Source: Cellulosimicrobium arenosum
Lineage (GTDB): Bacteria > Actinomycetota > Actinomycetes > Actinomycetales > Cellulomonadaceae
DNA length: 64,000 nt
Assembly: GCF_014837295.1 (NCBI RefSeq)
Contig: NZ_JACYHB010000007.1
Location: 1 to 64,000, forward strand
Direction: 5' to 3'
Shown: positions 1 through 7,398 of the stretch, in pieces
How positions within the stretch are numbered: the stretch's first letter is position 1
How the letters are laid out: each line of letters starts with the position of its first letter
Notes under the pieces: model-generated
Told to the model about the DNA's origin: nothing
The model's input: the letters and a program-made list of their open reading frames with translations, nothing else
The model's database searches: none
Made by a program: the position numbers and the translations under genes

Positions 1-1
1 G

Positions 2-115
2 ACGTCCACCGAGACCTACCGCTGTCTACGACGCCAGCTCGCCCGCACCGTCTACAACACCCTCAACCACGGCATGGCAGCGGCACCCGACGCAGCCATG
101 CCCGCCGCCGCTTGA
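2..115 (+). CDS. Transposase C-terminal tail, probably IS110 family (cut by window edge)
   Basis: The open frame enters from the left edge and ends at a TGA, giving a 37-residue tail. The stretch ETYRCLRRQLARTVYNTL resembles the extreme C-terminus of IS110/IS116-type transposases, where a Leu-Arg-Arg/Lys-rich helix of the form LRCLKRRLA closes the protein. The tail ends in a low-complexity Ala/Pro stretch. Only the end is visible, so neither the DEDD catalytic part nor the element boundary can be checked. The next gene starts only 14 bases after the stop. Confidence 0.5.
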   Translation, partial: TSTETYRCLRRQLARTVYNTLNHGMAAAPDAAMPAAA

Positions 116-129
116 CATAGGAGATTCAC

Positions 130-1377
130 GTGGACGACGTGACGCCGGACGAGAACGCCGGGCCGGGCGCGGCGGAGGACACCGGGGCGAGGGGGCAGCC
201 GGTCGGCAGCGTCCCCCGCCTGGGCCAGGCCGTCCGCCTCGTGCGGCAGGGGCCCGTCGGGCGCGCGGCGACCGGGGGCTACCGGCACTGGGCGCTGCAC
301 CCGCAGTGGTCGATCGCCGCGAAGGGTGCCGTCGCCGCGGCGCTGGCGTGGTACGTCGGGCTCCTCGCTCCCGAGCCGTTCTCCGACTACCCGTACTACG
401 CGCCGCTCGGGGCCGTGGTGGCGTCCACGAGCACGCTCGTGCGCTCGGTGCGCGAATCGGTCCAGGCGACCGTCGCGATCCTGCTCGGGGCCGCGATCGC
501 CCGCCTGGTCGACCTCGTGCTCGTCCCGGGCGCGCTCTCGATCGCGGTCGTGGTGGGCCTCGCGCTCCTGGTCTCGGGCTGGGCGCGGCTCGGAGACATG
601 GGCTTCTGGGCGGTGACGTCGGCGTTGTTCGTGCTCATCATCGGCAACACCGACAAGTTCGGGTTCGTCGGGGCGTACGCGGGCCTGGTCGCCGTGGGCG
701 CGCTCGTCGGGGTCCTCGTGAACCTCGCCATCCCGCCCCTGCCGCTCCTGCCGTCGGAGGTCGCCATGGACCGGCTGCGCGACACCCTGGCGGCCCAGGC
801 CGACGACCTCGCCGAGGGGCTCGAGCAGAACTCCCCGCCGTCGCGCGAGGAGTGGGAGGAGCGTCGGCAGGCCGTGGACGCGACGCTCGGGCAGGCCCGC
901 GTCGCGGTCGCCCGCACGCGGGAGGCGACCCGCGCGAACCCGCGAGCACGCCGCTACCGGGAGTGGGCGCGGGCGCAGGTCCGTCGTGGCAGAGCGCTCG
1001 ACGAGTCGGCCGACGTGACGGACACGCTCGTCCGTCTCGTGGCGGAGTGGGAGAACGCCGGGCGTGACGACCTCGCGCTGGGACCGCACCTGCGGCCCGA
1101 CGCCGCGCGTGCGCTCCGGGCCTATGCGGACGCGCTGCGGGCGCCGTGGTCGCCCTCGTCGGACGAGCGCGGGGCGGACACCCCGAGCGAGAACGAGACG
1201 CGAGGCCGGCTGGACGACGCGACCGAGGGACTGCGCCGCGCGGTGCGGCGCTCGCGGCAGGGGGTCCAGGCCGACGGTGACCTGGACCCCCAGCACGACT
1301 ACTTCGTCGCCGGAGCGATCGTGCTCGCGCTGCGGCGGGGCCACGAGGCGCTCGGACGCGGACTGGACGCGGTGTGA
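130..1377 (+). CDS. FUSC family inner membrane protein
   Basis: This 415-residue protein has a hydrophilic N-terminus of about 55 residues, then about six hydrophobic segments between residues 60 and 205, then a long charged, partly helical cytoplasmic C-terminal half. The membrane block has the repeating small-residue helices and the Asp-Tyr-Pro-Tyr-Tyr-Ala-Pro-Leu segment seen in FUSC (fusaric-acid/aromatic-acid exporter-like) proteins. Start is GTG at 130 with AGGAG a few bases upstream. A role in efflux or envelope stress is known for relatives, but the substrate here is unknown. It stands alone and is followed by a convergent small gene. Confidence 0.75.
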   Translation: MDDVTPDENAGPGAAEDTGARGQPVGSVPRLGQAVRLVRQGPVGRAATGGYRHWALHPQWSIAAKGAVAAALAWYVGLLAPEPFSDYPYYAPLGAVVASTSTLVRSVRESVQATVAILLGAAIARLVDLVLVPGALSIAVVVGLALLVSGWARLGDMGFWAVTSALFVLIIGNTDKFGFVGAYAGLVAVGALVGVLVNLAIPPLPLLPSEVAMDRLRDTLAAQADDLAEGLEQNSPPSREEWEERRQAVDATLGQARVAVARTREATRANPRARRYREWARAQVRRGRALDESADVTDTLVRLVAEWENAGRDDLALGPHLRPDAARALRAYADALRAPWSPSSDERGADTPSENETRGRLDDATEGLRRAVRRSRQGVQADGDLDPQHDYFVAGAIVLALRRGHEALGRGLDAV

Positions 1378-1411
1378 GCGACGACGGTGTCCTCGACGGT
1401 CCGTCCCGGCT

Positions 1412-1669
1412 CTACCCGTGCTGCCGAGGAGTGCGACCGACCGAGGACGGTTCCGTGGGGCTGACCACGTAGCTGCGCCCGTCGGGCCCGGTGACCCGCT
1501 CGAAGCTCGTGCGCAAGGCTCTCTCCCGTTCGCGCTCGAGCTCGGACACACCCCGGCCGTCGGCGTCGAGCCGGCTGATCTGTGCCGGACCGAGGATCGG
1601 GAGGAACCGGACGATGATCCGCGTGCGCAGCGGCCGGTCGTCGGCCTTCCTCGACCTGCGTCTCGTCAT
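1412..1669 (-). CDS. Small basic hypothetical protein (85 aa)
   Basis: The product starts MTRRRSRKADDRPLRTRIIVRFLPILGP and is rich in Arg throughout. No signal peptide, membrane segment or known domain is recognised. An AAGGAAGG ribosome binding site sits about 6 bases before the ATG, which argues that the gene is real. It is divergent from the MarR/OhrR-like gene at 1739, and both promoters share an interval that holds palindromes. It may therefore be controlled by that regulator. No function is proposed. Confidence 0.6.
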   Translation of the reverse strand: MTRRRSRKADDRPLRTRIIVRFLPILGPAQISRLDADGRGVSELERERERALRTSFERVTGPDGRSYVVSPTEPSSVGRTPRQHG

Positions 1670-1681
1670 GCCTCACCTTCC

Positions 1682-1708
1682 TTGGTGCACCAATGGTTGG
1701 CACCCCAA
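1682..1708. promoter_or_regulatory. Probable MarR/OhrR operator between divergent genes
   Basis: TTGGTGCACCAA (1682-1693) is a perfect 12-bp palindrome. A second TTGG-N4-CCAA block (TTGGCACCCCAA, 1697-1708) follows 15 bp downstream. They lie between the small gene ending its 5' side at 1669 and the regulator starting at 1739, the usual place for MarR-family autoregulation. The upstream block touches the Shine-Dalgarno region of the small gene. A TAGGCT box at 1727-1732, 7 bases before the regulator's GTG, looks like the -10 of a leaderless message. Confidence 0.6.
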
Positions 1709-1738
1709 GCATAGCCCGTTCGCGGTTAGGCTGACCAC

Positions 1739-2218
1739 GTGACCGAGAACCCACCGGACCACGGGTCCGTCGACCCGCTCAGCCTCGAGGCTCAGGTGTG
1801 CTTCGCGCTCTCCGCGTCCGCGCGGGGGCTGGTCGCGCTCTACCGTCCGCTGCTCGCGCCGCTCGGTATCACCCACCCCCAGTACCTCGTCCTGCTCGCG
1901 CTCTGGGAGGACGACGCCGCGAGCGTGTCGACGACCGTGACCGCGCTCGCGCACCGGCTGCACCTCGATCCGGGGACGCTGTCCCCGCTGCTCAAGCGAC
2001 TCGAGACGATCGGCTTCGTCGCGCGCGAGCGCTCCGCCGAGGACGCGCGACAGGTGCGGGTCGTGCTCACCGACGAGGGCCGTGCGAGGCGCCGGGACGC
2101 CGAGCGCATCCCGCCCGCGATCGTCGCGGCGACCGGGCTCGGGCTCGACGAGCTCGCCCAGGTGCACGCCGCCGCGTCCAAGGTCGTCCAGGCCGCCGTG
2201 CGGGCCGGCGTCTACTGA
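1739..2218 (+). CDS. MarR family regulator, OhrR-like peroxide sensor
   Basis: A 159-residue winged-helix regulator. The N-terminus has the OhrR hallmark: a Cys (residue 21) in the context LEAQVCFALSASARG, followed by a Tyr-Arg-Pro-Leu-Leu-Ala-Pro-Leu-Gly-Ile-Thr-His-Pro-Gln-Tyr stretch. In OhrR proteins this Cys is oxidised by organic hydroperoxides, releasing DNA. The wing follows (ERSAEDARQVRVVLTDEG). No ohr gene lies beside it; the divergent neighbour is a small basic protein. The GTG start has no Shine-Dalgarno, but TAGGCT lies 7 bases upstream, so a leaderless transcript is likely. Confidence 0.8.
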   Translation: MTENPPDHGSVDPLSLEAQVCFALSASARGLVALYRPLLAPLGITHPQYLVLLALWEDDAASVSTTVTALAHRLHLDPGTLSPLLKRLETIGFVARERSAEDARQVRVVLTDEGRARRRDAERIPPAIVAATGLGLDELAQVHAAASKVVQAAVRAGVY

Positions 2219-2240
2219 CCCGCTCCCGCCTGCACGCGGT

Positions 2241-2939
2241 TCAGGCGTCGACGATGCGGATCCCCTCCGGCCCGGTGACGAACCGTACGACCGCGAGACC
2301 GGTCGCCACGGCGTCGGGCGCGGGGTCGGTGCCCGCGAGCTGGTCCGCGGTGTGCGTGCCCGTGACGGCCAGGACCGCGCAGCCGGCGGCGCGGGCGGAG
2401 GTGATCCCGGCCGGGGCGTCCTCCACGACGAGGCATCGGGTCGGGTCGACGCCGAGCAGCTCGGCGCCGAGCAGGAACGGGTCCGGGTCGGGCTTGCCGT
2501 GCGCGACGTCGTCCGCCGTGACGACCACCGGAGGAGGCACGAGCCCCGACGCGGCCATGCGGGCCGCGGCGAGCGGACGCGTGCACGAGGTGACGATCGC
2601 GTACCGCCCGAGCGGAAGCTCCGCGAGCACCCCCAGGGTCCCGGGCAGGATCGTCACGCCCGCGTTGTCGGTCAGCTCGAGCTCGTGGAGCCGGTCGAAC
2701 GCGGGCAGGACGCGGTCGGGGGGCAGGAGCTCGGCGATGACGGTCCGAGCGGGCGTGCCGTGCGGGATCACGAGCTCCTCGGGTCCCGTGATCCCGTGCT
2801 CGGCCGCCCAGCGCCGCCAGCTCCGCTCCACGGCCGGCACGGAGTCGATGAGCGTGCCGTCCATGTCGAACAGGACGGCGTCGAACGTGCGGTCCGCGAA
2901 CGCCGCACCGGGCGAGGGCAGGAGGAGGGGATCCGGCAT
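2241..2939 (-). CDS. HAD-superfamily phosphatase (HAD-IA, phosphoglucomutase/phosphoglycolate type)
   Basis: The 232-residue protein carries motif I as FDMDGTLIDS (nucleophile Asp25, acid Asp27), motif II in the IVTSC region, a Lys before PDP (GKPDPDPFLLGAELL), and motif III as VVEDAPAGITSARAAG. A helical cap lies between motif I and motif II, as in beta-phosphoglucomutase-like and sugar-phosphate phosphatases of subclass IA. The substrate cannot be read from sequence. The gene is convergent with the MarR-like gene (22-base gap), and a short 11-bp tandem repeat lies just upstream of its start. Confidence 0.85.
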   Translation of the reverse strand: MPDPLLLPSPGAAFADRTFDAVLFDMDGTLIDSVPAVERSWRRWAAEHGITGPEELVIPHGTPARTVIAELLPPDRVLPAFDRLHELELTDNAGVTILPGTLGVLAELPLGRYAIVTSCTRPLAAARMAASGLVPPPVVVTADDVAHGKPDPDPFLLGAELLGVDPTRCLVVEDAPAGITSARAAGCAVLAVTGTHTADQLAGTDPAPDAVATGLAVVRFVTGPEGIRIVDA

Positions 2940-2946
2940 CCACCGA

Positions 2947-3001
2947 GCCTATCGCCGGCCTCTCACCAGCCTCTCACCAGCCTCTCGCCGGCCTCTCACC
3001 G
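2947..3001. repeat. Five-copy 11-bp tandem repeat
   Basis: Five head-to-tail units of the form GCCTCTCRCCR (the first reads GCCTATCGCCG) fill 2947-3001, and more degenerate units follow to about 3012. The array sits between the HAD phosphatase start and the tmk promoter. Eleven base pairs is one helical turn, so every unit faces the same side of the DNA. It may be simple slippage or a phased binding array; nothing seen here decides between them. Confidence 0.75.
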
Positions 3002-3067
3002 GCCCGTCCTCGCGGCCGTCGCCCGCCCGACCGCCACGTGTCCGACGTCGCCGCTATCGTGGTCGCC

Positions 3068-3778
3068 GTGAGCGCACCCGGGTACTTCATCTCGTTCGAG
3101 GGCGGCGACGGCGTCGGCAAGTCCACCCAGGCGCGGCTCCTGGGGCAGTGGCTCGGCGAGCTCACGGGGCGGGAGGTCGTGCTCACCCGCGAGCCGGGCG
3201 GCACGGCCCTCGGCAAGGAGCTGCGCGCCGCGGTCCTGCACGGGCAGGACATGGGCGCGCGGACGGAGGCGCTCATCTACGCGGCGGACCGGGCGCACCA
3301 CGTCGAGAGCCTCGTGCGGCCCGCGCTCGCCCGTGGTGCCGTCGTCGTCACGGACCGCTACCTCGACTCCTCGGTCGCCTACCAGGCGGGCGGGCGAGAG
3401 CTCGGCGCCGACGAGGTCGAGCTGATCTCGCGCTGGGCCGTCCAGGACCTCATGCCCGACGTCACGGTCCTGCTCGACCTCGACCCGGCGGAGGCGTCGC
3501 GGCGGATCCGCCGCGAGCACGACCGGCTGGAACGTGCGGGCGCCGACTTCCACCGCCGCACGCGTGCTGCGTTCCTGGCCCGGGCCTCGGCCGACCCGGA
3601 CCGCTGGCTCGTCCTCGACGCGACGGCGTCGATCGACGACCTCCAGGCGCAGATCCGGGTCGACGTCGTCGCGCGCCTCGCGCTGACCCCGGTCGTCGGG
3701 GAGGTGGAGGGCTCGGTCCGGTCGGAGCCCGACGACGGCCTCGACGAGCCGGACGTCGTCGAGGCGCACCCCGCATGA
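3068..3778 (+). CDS. tmk: Thymidylate kinase
   Basis: Phosphorylates dTMP to dTDP for DNA synthesis. The P-loop is GGDGVGKST (residues 12-20), followed by the REPGGT motif that binds the dTMP side and the TDRYLDSSVAYQ motif. The LID region lies near HDRLERAGADFHRR. The C-terminal 30 residues after the domain are acidic and variable. I chose GTG 3068 rather than the upstream in-frame ATG at 3038. TATCGT at 3053-3058 fits a -10 box for a leaderless message, and the domain begins right after this start. The stop overlaps the ATG of holB, so the two are translationally coupled, the usual actinobacterial tmk-holB order. Confidence 0.93.
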   Translation: MSAPGYFISFEGGDGVGKSTQARLLGQWLGELTGREVVLTREPGGTALGKELRAAVLHGQDMGARTEALIYAADRAHHVESLVRPALARGAVVVTDRYLDSSVAYQAGGRELGADEVELISRWAVQDLMPDVTVLLDLDPAEASRRIRREHDRLERAGADFHRRTRAAFLARASADPDRWLVLDATASIDDLQAQIRVDVVARLALTPVVGEVEGSVRSEPDDGLDEPDVVEAHPA

Positions 3779-4911
3779 GCGTCTGGGACGACGTCGTCGG
3801 GCAGGAGCAGGCCGTCGCGACGCTCCGCGCCGCCGTGACCGACCCCGCCGCGATGACCCACGCGTGGTTGCTCACCGGACCACCCGGCTCGGGCCGGTCC
3901 AACGCCGCGCGCGCGTTCGCCGCCGCCCTGCAGTGCGAGGAGGGCGGCTGCGGGCGCTGCCAGGCGTGCCGCACCGTGCTCGCCGGGACGCACCCCGACG
4001 TCACGCTCGTCGCGACCGAGCTCGTGACGATCAAGATCGAGGAGGTCCGGGACCTGGTGACGGTCGCGAGCCGCACCCCGTCGCAGGGCAGGCGCCGCGT
4101 GATCGTGGTGGAGGACGCCGACCGCATGGTCGAGCGCACCACGAACGTCCTGCTCAAGGCGATCGAGGAGCCCGCGCCGCACACGGTCTGGATCCTCTGC
4201 GCACCCAGTCCTCAGGACGTGCTCGTCACGATCCGCTCCCGGTGCCGCGGTGTGGTGCTGCGGGTGCCGCCCGTCGAGGCCGTGGCCCGCCTGCTCACCG
4301 AGCGGGACGGCGTCGAGCCCGTGCTGGCCGAGCAGTGTGCGCGGGCCGCGCAGAGCCACATCGGCCTCGCGCGGCGACTCGCCCGGGACGCGGGTGCACG
4401 CGACCGACGCAGCGAGGTGCTCGCGCTCGCGCGCCGGATCCGGGGCGTCGGGGACGCCGTGCTCGCCGCGGGCGACATGGTGGACGTCGCGCAGTCCGAG
4501 GCCAAGGCCGCGACCACCGAGCGTGACGCCGCGGAGAAGGTGGAGCTGCTGCGCGCGCTCGGCGCCGTCGACGGCGAGACGCTGCCCCCGCGCCTGCGCT
4601 CGCAGGTGCGCGAGCTCGAGTCGGACCAGAAGCGCCGGGCGACGCGCTACCAGCGCGACGTGCTCGACCGCTCGATGGTCGACCTGCTCTCGCTCTACCG
4701 CGACGTGCTCGTGGTCCAGCTCGGCGCCGAGGTCGAGCTCGTCAACATCGCGATGGCCGACGCCGTGCGGTCGCTCGCGCAGGACTCCACGCCCGAGCAG
4801 ACGGTGCGGCGCATGGACGCGATCGGCGTCGCGCGCGAGCGGCTGGGTGGGAACGTGGCCCCGCTGCTCGCGGTCGAGGCCATGGCGATCGCGCTGCGCC
4901 CGCAGGGCTGA
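3775..4911 (+). CDS. holB: DNA polymerase III delta' subunit (clamp loader)
   Basis: The 378-residue product opens with WDDVVGQEQAVATLRAAV, the classic clamp-loader start. It has a P-loop-like GPPGSGRS (35-42) with Arg in place of the catalytic Lys, consistent with the non-hydrolysing role of delta'. Cys54, Cys59, Cys62 and Cys65 form the zinc module (CEEGGCGRCQAC). The Walker B/sensor area (VIVVEDADRM, LLKAIEEP, SRCRG) is present. The C-terminal part is the helical collar. The ATG overlaps the tmk stop. It should work with the beta clamp, tau and delta at the replication fork. Confidence 0.92.
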   Translation: MSVWDDVVGQEQAVATLRAAVTDPAAMTHAWLLTGPPGSGRSNAARAFAAALQCEEGGCGRCQACRTVLAGTHPDVTLVATELVTIKIEEVRDLVTVASRTPSQGRRRVIVVEDADRMVERTTNVLLKAIEEPAPHTVWILCAPSPQDVLVTIRSRCRGVVLRVPPVEAVARLLTERDGVEPVLAEQCARAAQSHIGLARRLARDAGARDRRSEVLALARRIRGVGDAVLAAGDMVDVAQSEAKAATTERDAAEKVELLRALGAVDGETLPPRLRSQVRELESDQKRRATRYQRDVLDRSMVDLLSLYRDVLVVQLGAEVELVNIAMADAVRSLAQDSTPEQTVRRMDAIGVARERLGGNVAPLLAVEAMAIALRPQG

Positions 4912-4929
4912 GCCCGGCCGACGGGCGCA
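4895..4929. terminator. Hairpin at the holB / F420 oxidoreductase convergent junction
   Basis: TGCGCCCG (4895-4902) pairs with CGGGCGCA (4922-4929), with an inner GGGCT/AGCCC pairing around the holB stop codon. It lies exactly between two converging genes and could stop transcription from both sides. There is no U-tract, so the call is tentative. Confidence 0.4.
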
Positions 4930-4938
4930 ACCCCGCGG

Positions 4939-5928
4939 TCACGACGACGGCGCCGCCGCGCGCAGCGCCTCGAGCAGCGGGCCGGCCGCCTCGTCGAGGA
5001 ACCGCTGCTGCGACTCGTCGCCGATCTGGACGAGCGCGACGTCGGTGAACCCCGCCTCCCAGTAGGCCGAGACGGACTCGACGATCGCGTCGAGGTCCGG
5101 TCCGCACGGGATGGACTCCGCGACGTCCTCGGGCCGGACGAACGCGCTCGCGCGGCGGAACGACTCCGTCGTCGGCAGGTTGGCGTTGACGGGCCAGCCG
5201 AGCCCGAACCAGCGGAACTGATCGTGCGCACGACGGACCGCGGCGTCGCGGTCCGGGTCCCAGCAGATCGGGATCTGACCGATGGCGCGCGACGGGTCGA
5301 GCGACGCGTCGGTGCGCAGCGCTCCCCACTGCTCCACGAGCTCGGCCTTCGGCTCGGTCGCGATCAGGTGGTCGGCGACGGTCGCGAACTGGCCGACGGA
5401 CTGCTCGCCGGACACCGCCACCCCGATCTGCGGAGGAGAGTCCGGGAGGTCCCACAGCCGCGCGGAGTCGACGTGGAAGTGGTCGCCCACGTAGGTGAGG
5501 AGCTCGCCCGTGAACAGCTCGGTGATGATGTCGACGGCCTCGGCGAGCATCGCGTGCCGCTCGTCCACCGCGGGCCACCGTTCGCCGACCACGTGCTCGT
5601 TGAGATTCTCACCGGCCCCGAGCCCGAGGGTGAAGCGACCGTCGGAGAGCACCCCGAGGGTGGCGGCCTTCTGCGCGACGACGGCCGGGTGGTAGCGCAC
5701 GGTCGGGCAGGTCACGTACGTCATGAGGTCGACGCGCTCGGTCGCGTGCGCGACCGCGCCCAGCACGGACCACGCGTAGCCGGAGTGGCCCTGCGTGTCG
5801 AGCCACGGGAAGTAGTGGTCGCTCGACACCTCGAAGTCGAAGCCGACCCGCTCGGCGGCCACCGCGTACTCGACGAGCGACGCGGGGCCGGACTGCTCGG
5901 TCATGAGGGTGTAGCCGAATCTGGTCAT
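4939..5928 (-). CDS. F420-dependent LLM-class oxidoreductase (TIGR03557-type)
   Basis: A 329-residue TIM-barrel flavin/F420 enzyme of the luciferase-like monooxygenase class. The N-terminus MTRFGYTLMTEQSGP, the SSDHYFPWLDTQGHSGYAWSVLGA stretch and the RVDLMTYVTCPTVRYHPAVVAQKAATLG block are those of the glucose-6-phosphate-dehydrogenase-related F420 family common in actinobacteria. Length is normal. The natural substrate of this subfamily is not established. It is a single gene, convergent with holB. A hairpin lies between its start and the upstream gene on the same strand. Confidence 0.82.
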   Translation of the reverse strand: MTRFGYTLMTEQSGPASLVEYAVAAERVGFDFEVSSDHYFPWLDTQGHSGYAWSVLGAVAHATERVDLMTYVTCPTVRYHPAVVAQKAATLGVLSDGRFTLGLGAGENLNEHVVGERWPAVDERHAMLAEAVDIITELFTGELLTYVGDHFHVDSARLWDLPDSPPQIGVAVSGEQSVGQFATVADHLIATEPKAELVEQWGALRTDASLDPSRAIGQIPICWDPDRDAAVRRAHDQFRWFGLGWPVNANLPTTESFRRASAFVRPEDVAESIPCGPDLDAIVESVSAYWEAGFTDVALVQIGDESQQRFLDEAAGPLLEALRAAAPSS

Positions 5929-5941
5929 GCTCCGAGCGTGG

Positions 5942-5987
5942 GACGGGCCGGGGTCGCCCGCACGTCGTGCGGCGGCCCCGGCCCGTC
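5942..5987 (-). terminator. Terminator after the SHOCT-domain gene
   Basis: GACGGGCCGGGG (5942-5953) pairs perfectly with CCCCGGCCCGTC (5976-5987). An inner CCGCAC-GTC-GTGCGG hairpin sits in the loop. It lies downstream of the leftward gene ending at 6023 and upstream of the leftward oxidoreductase, so it should isolate the two. There is no run of T. Confidence 0.6.
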
Positions 5988-6022
5988 GTGGGCTCGCGAG
6001 GAGCCCTGGTCGTGCCTCGGCG

Positions 6023-6400
6023 TCAGGCGAGCGCCTTCGCCTTGAGCTGGTCGAACTCCGGCTGCGAGATCGTCCCGGCGTCCAGCAGGGCCTTCGCGCT
6101 CGCGATCTGGTCGGCCGGCGAGCTCTTCGTCGCGACGTCCCGGATGTACGAGTCGGTGTCCTGCTTCGCCGCGGCGACCATCGCGGCCTGGCGGCGGGCC
6201 ATCCCGCGCCCGCGCGCGATCAGGTAGATCAGCGCGGTCAGGACCGGCAGGAAGATGAGGAAGATGATCCACACGGCCTTCCACCAGCCCGACAGCTCCG
6301 TGTCGCGGAACAGGTCGGCGATGATCTGGAAGAGGACCATCAGGTACGCGATGAAGAAGAAGCTCCAGACGAGGAGCCAGAAGTACTGCCAGAAGTCCAC
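6023..6400 (-). CDS. Membrane protein with PLDc_N-like segment and SHOCT domain
   Basis: A 125-residue protein with two membrane helices (about 6-28 and 42-62). A basic linker follows, then a C-terminal SHOCT motif (ADQIASAKALLDAGTISQPEFDQLKAKAL, about 95-125), a short oligomerisation module. The GTG at 6400 was chosen over an in-frame ATG 90 bases upstream: AAAGGG lies at a suitable distance and the first membrane helix starts right after it. Proteins of this layout are common in actinobacteria and have no fixed function. Confidence 0.75.
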   Translation of the reverse strand: MDFWQYFWLLVWSFFFIAYLMVLFQIIADLFRDTELSGWWKAVWIIFLIFLPVLTALIYLIARGRGMARRQAAMVAAAKQDTDSYIRDVATKSSPADQIASAKALLDAGTISQPEFDQLKAKALA

Positions 6401-6639
6401 GGCGGGGCCGCCCTTTCTCGACGTGCTCGGGTGCGCGGCGGGACGCCGCGCATCAGGGTCTACAGCGCAGAACCTAGCGGTTCTCTGCACGGGACGCGCA
6501 CTGGCACGCCGCCCTTGTCCGCTTCGTCACACGGCATCTGCGCCGATCTGGGTGTCTCGTCCTATTGATCCCGTGTCGCGCACCCGACCCGGTGCGCCGA
6601 AGATGGAGAGCAGGAAGCCGACGACGACGAGGAGATCCC

Positions 6640-7281
6640 GTGGAGCGACGTCCGGGTACGCCGACCTGGCGCGGGCGGCCGGGTCGATCCGGCGCGCAGG
6701 CGCGGCGGGTCCTGCCTCGGCGAGGAGCGGGGTTGGTCTGTGCGGTCTGCGTGGCGTGTGCTCTGGGGGCGTGCGCGTCCCCGACCGACCCCGGCGCCGA
6801 GACGCCCTCGGGCTCGACCACGACCGCGGACCCGACGTCCGAGCCGACGTCCGACGGCTCGGACGAGGGAGCAGGCCCGATGCCCGAGGCGGCGACCATG
6901 ACCCTCGAGGCGGGCGCGCGGGGCCGCGGCCTCCCGCCGGGGGTCGACGGGCCGGCCGACGGCGGCACGGGTGCGGCATGGTCGGCGGAGCCCGGTCTGC
7001 TGTACGTCGTGACCTCCGGGTCGAGCACGTGCCCGCTCGTCGCGGAGCCGGACGCGTCGGTCCGCGAGGGCGAGGTCGTCGTCACGTTCGAGGACCTGCC
7101 CGACGGCCCCTGCACCATGGACTACGTGCCGACGACGTCCGTCGTCGCGGTCCCGGACGAGGTCGACGCGAGCACCGGGGTCACGATCGTGCTCGGGCGC
7201 GAGGGGACCGTCGCCGTGGGACCCGCGGTCCCCGGCGCGACCGGGGAGGCCACCTGGGTGGACGCGCCGTCGCTGCCCTGA
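6640..7281 (+). CDS. Hypothetical secreted lipoprotein
   Basis: The predicted 213-residue product has an Arg-rich N-terminus, a hydrophobic segment and a lipobox ending ALGAC (about residue 45). A Ser/Thr/Pro/Glu-rich linker typical of surface-tethered proteins follows, then a compact C-terminal part with two Cys (STCPLV, GPCTMDY) that could pair. AGGAGATCCC directly before GTG 6640 fixes the start; an in-frame ATG 75 bases upstream lacks this. No family is recognised. It runs toward another lipoprotein gene in the same direction. Confidence 0.65.
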   Translation: MERRPGTPTWRGRPGRSGAQARRVLPRRGAGLVCAVCVACALGACASPTDPGAETPSGSTTTADPTSEPTSDGSDEGAGPMPEAATMTLEAGARGRGLPPGVDGPADGGTGAAWSAEPGLLYVVTSGSSTCPLVAEPDASVREGEVVVTFEDLPDGPCTMDYVPTTSVVAVPDEVDASTGVTIVLGREGTVAVGPAVPGATGEATWVDAPSLP

Positions 7282-7295
7282 GCCGGTCGCGGCCG

Positions 7296-7314
7296 CGCCG
7301 ACGGCGCGTCGGCG
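7296..7314 (+). terminator. Short hairpin after the lipoprotein gene
   Basis: CGCCGACG (7296-7303) and CGTCGGCG (7307-7314) form an 8-bp stem with a GCG loop, followed by TCTCG. It lies 14 bases after the stop at 7281 and before the leaderless promoter of the peptidase gene. Weak evidence. Confidence 0.35.
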
Positions 7315-7398
7315 TCTCGCGGTGAAGAGGCCGTGAAGGGCCCGAGGGCCTCCGGTCCGACGGCCGACCGGGCCGGCCCGAACCGCTACCGTGTCCGG

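Noticed and set aside
3038-3067. Upstream ATG start for tmk
   Set aside because: A -10-like TATCGT lies between this ATG and GTG 3068, and the P-loop domain starts right after the GTG.
1798-3774. A very long open frame running into holB from the MarR-like gene
   Set aside because: It crosses the MarR-like, HAD and tmk genes in other frames and is rich in Arg/Ala/Pro as expected of a GC-rich shadow. Only the part from ATG 3775 has clamp-loader motifs.
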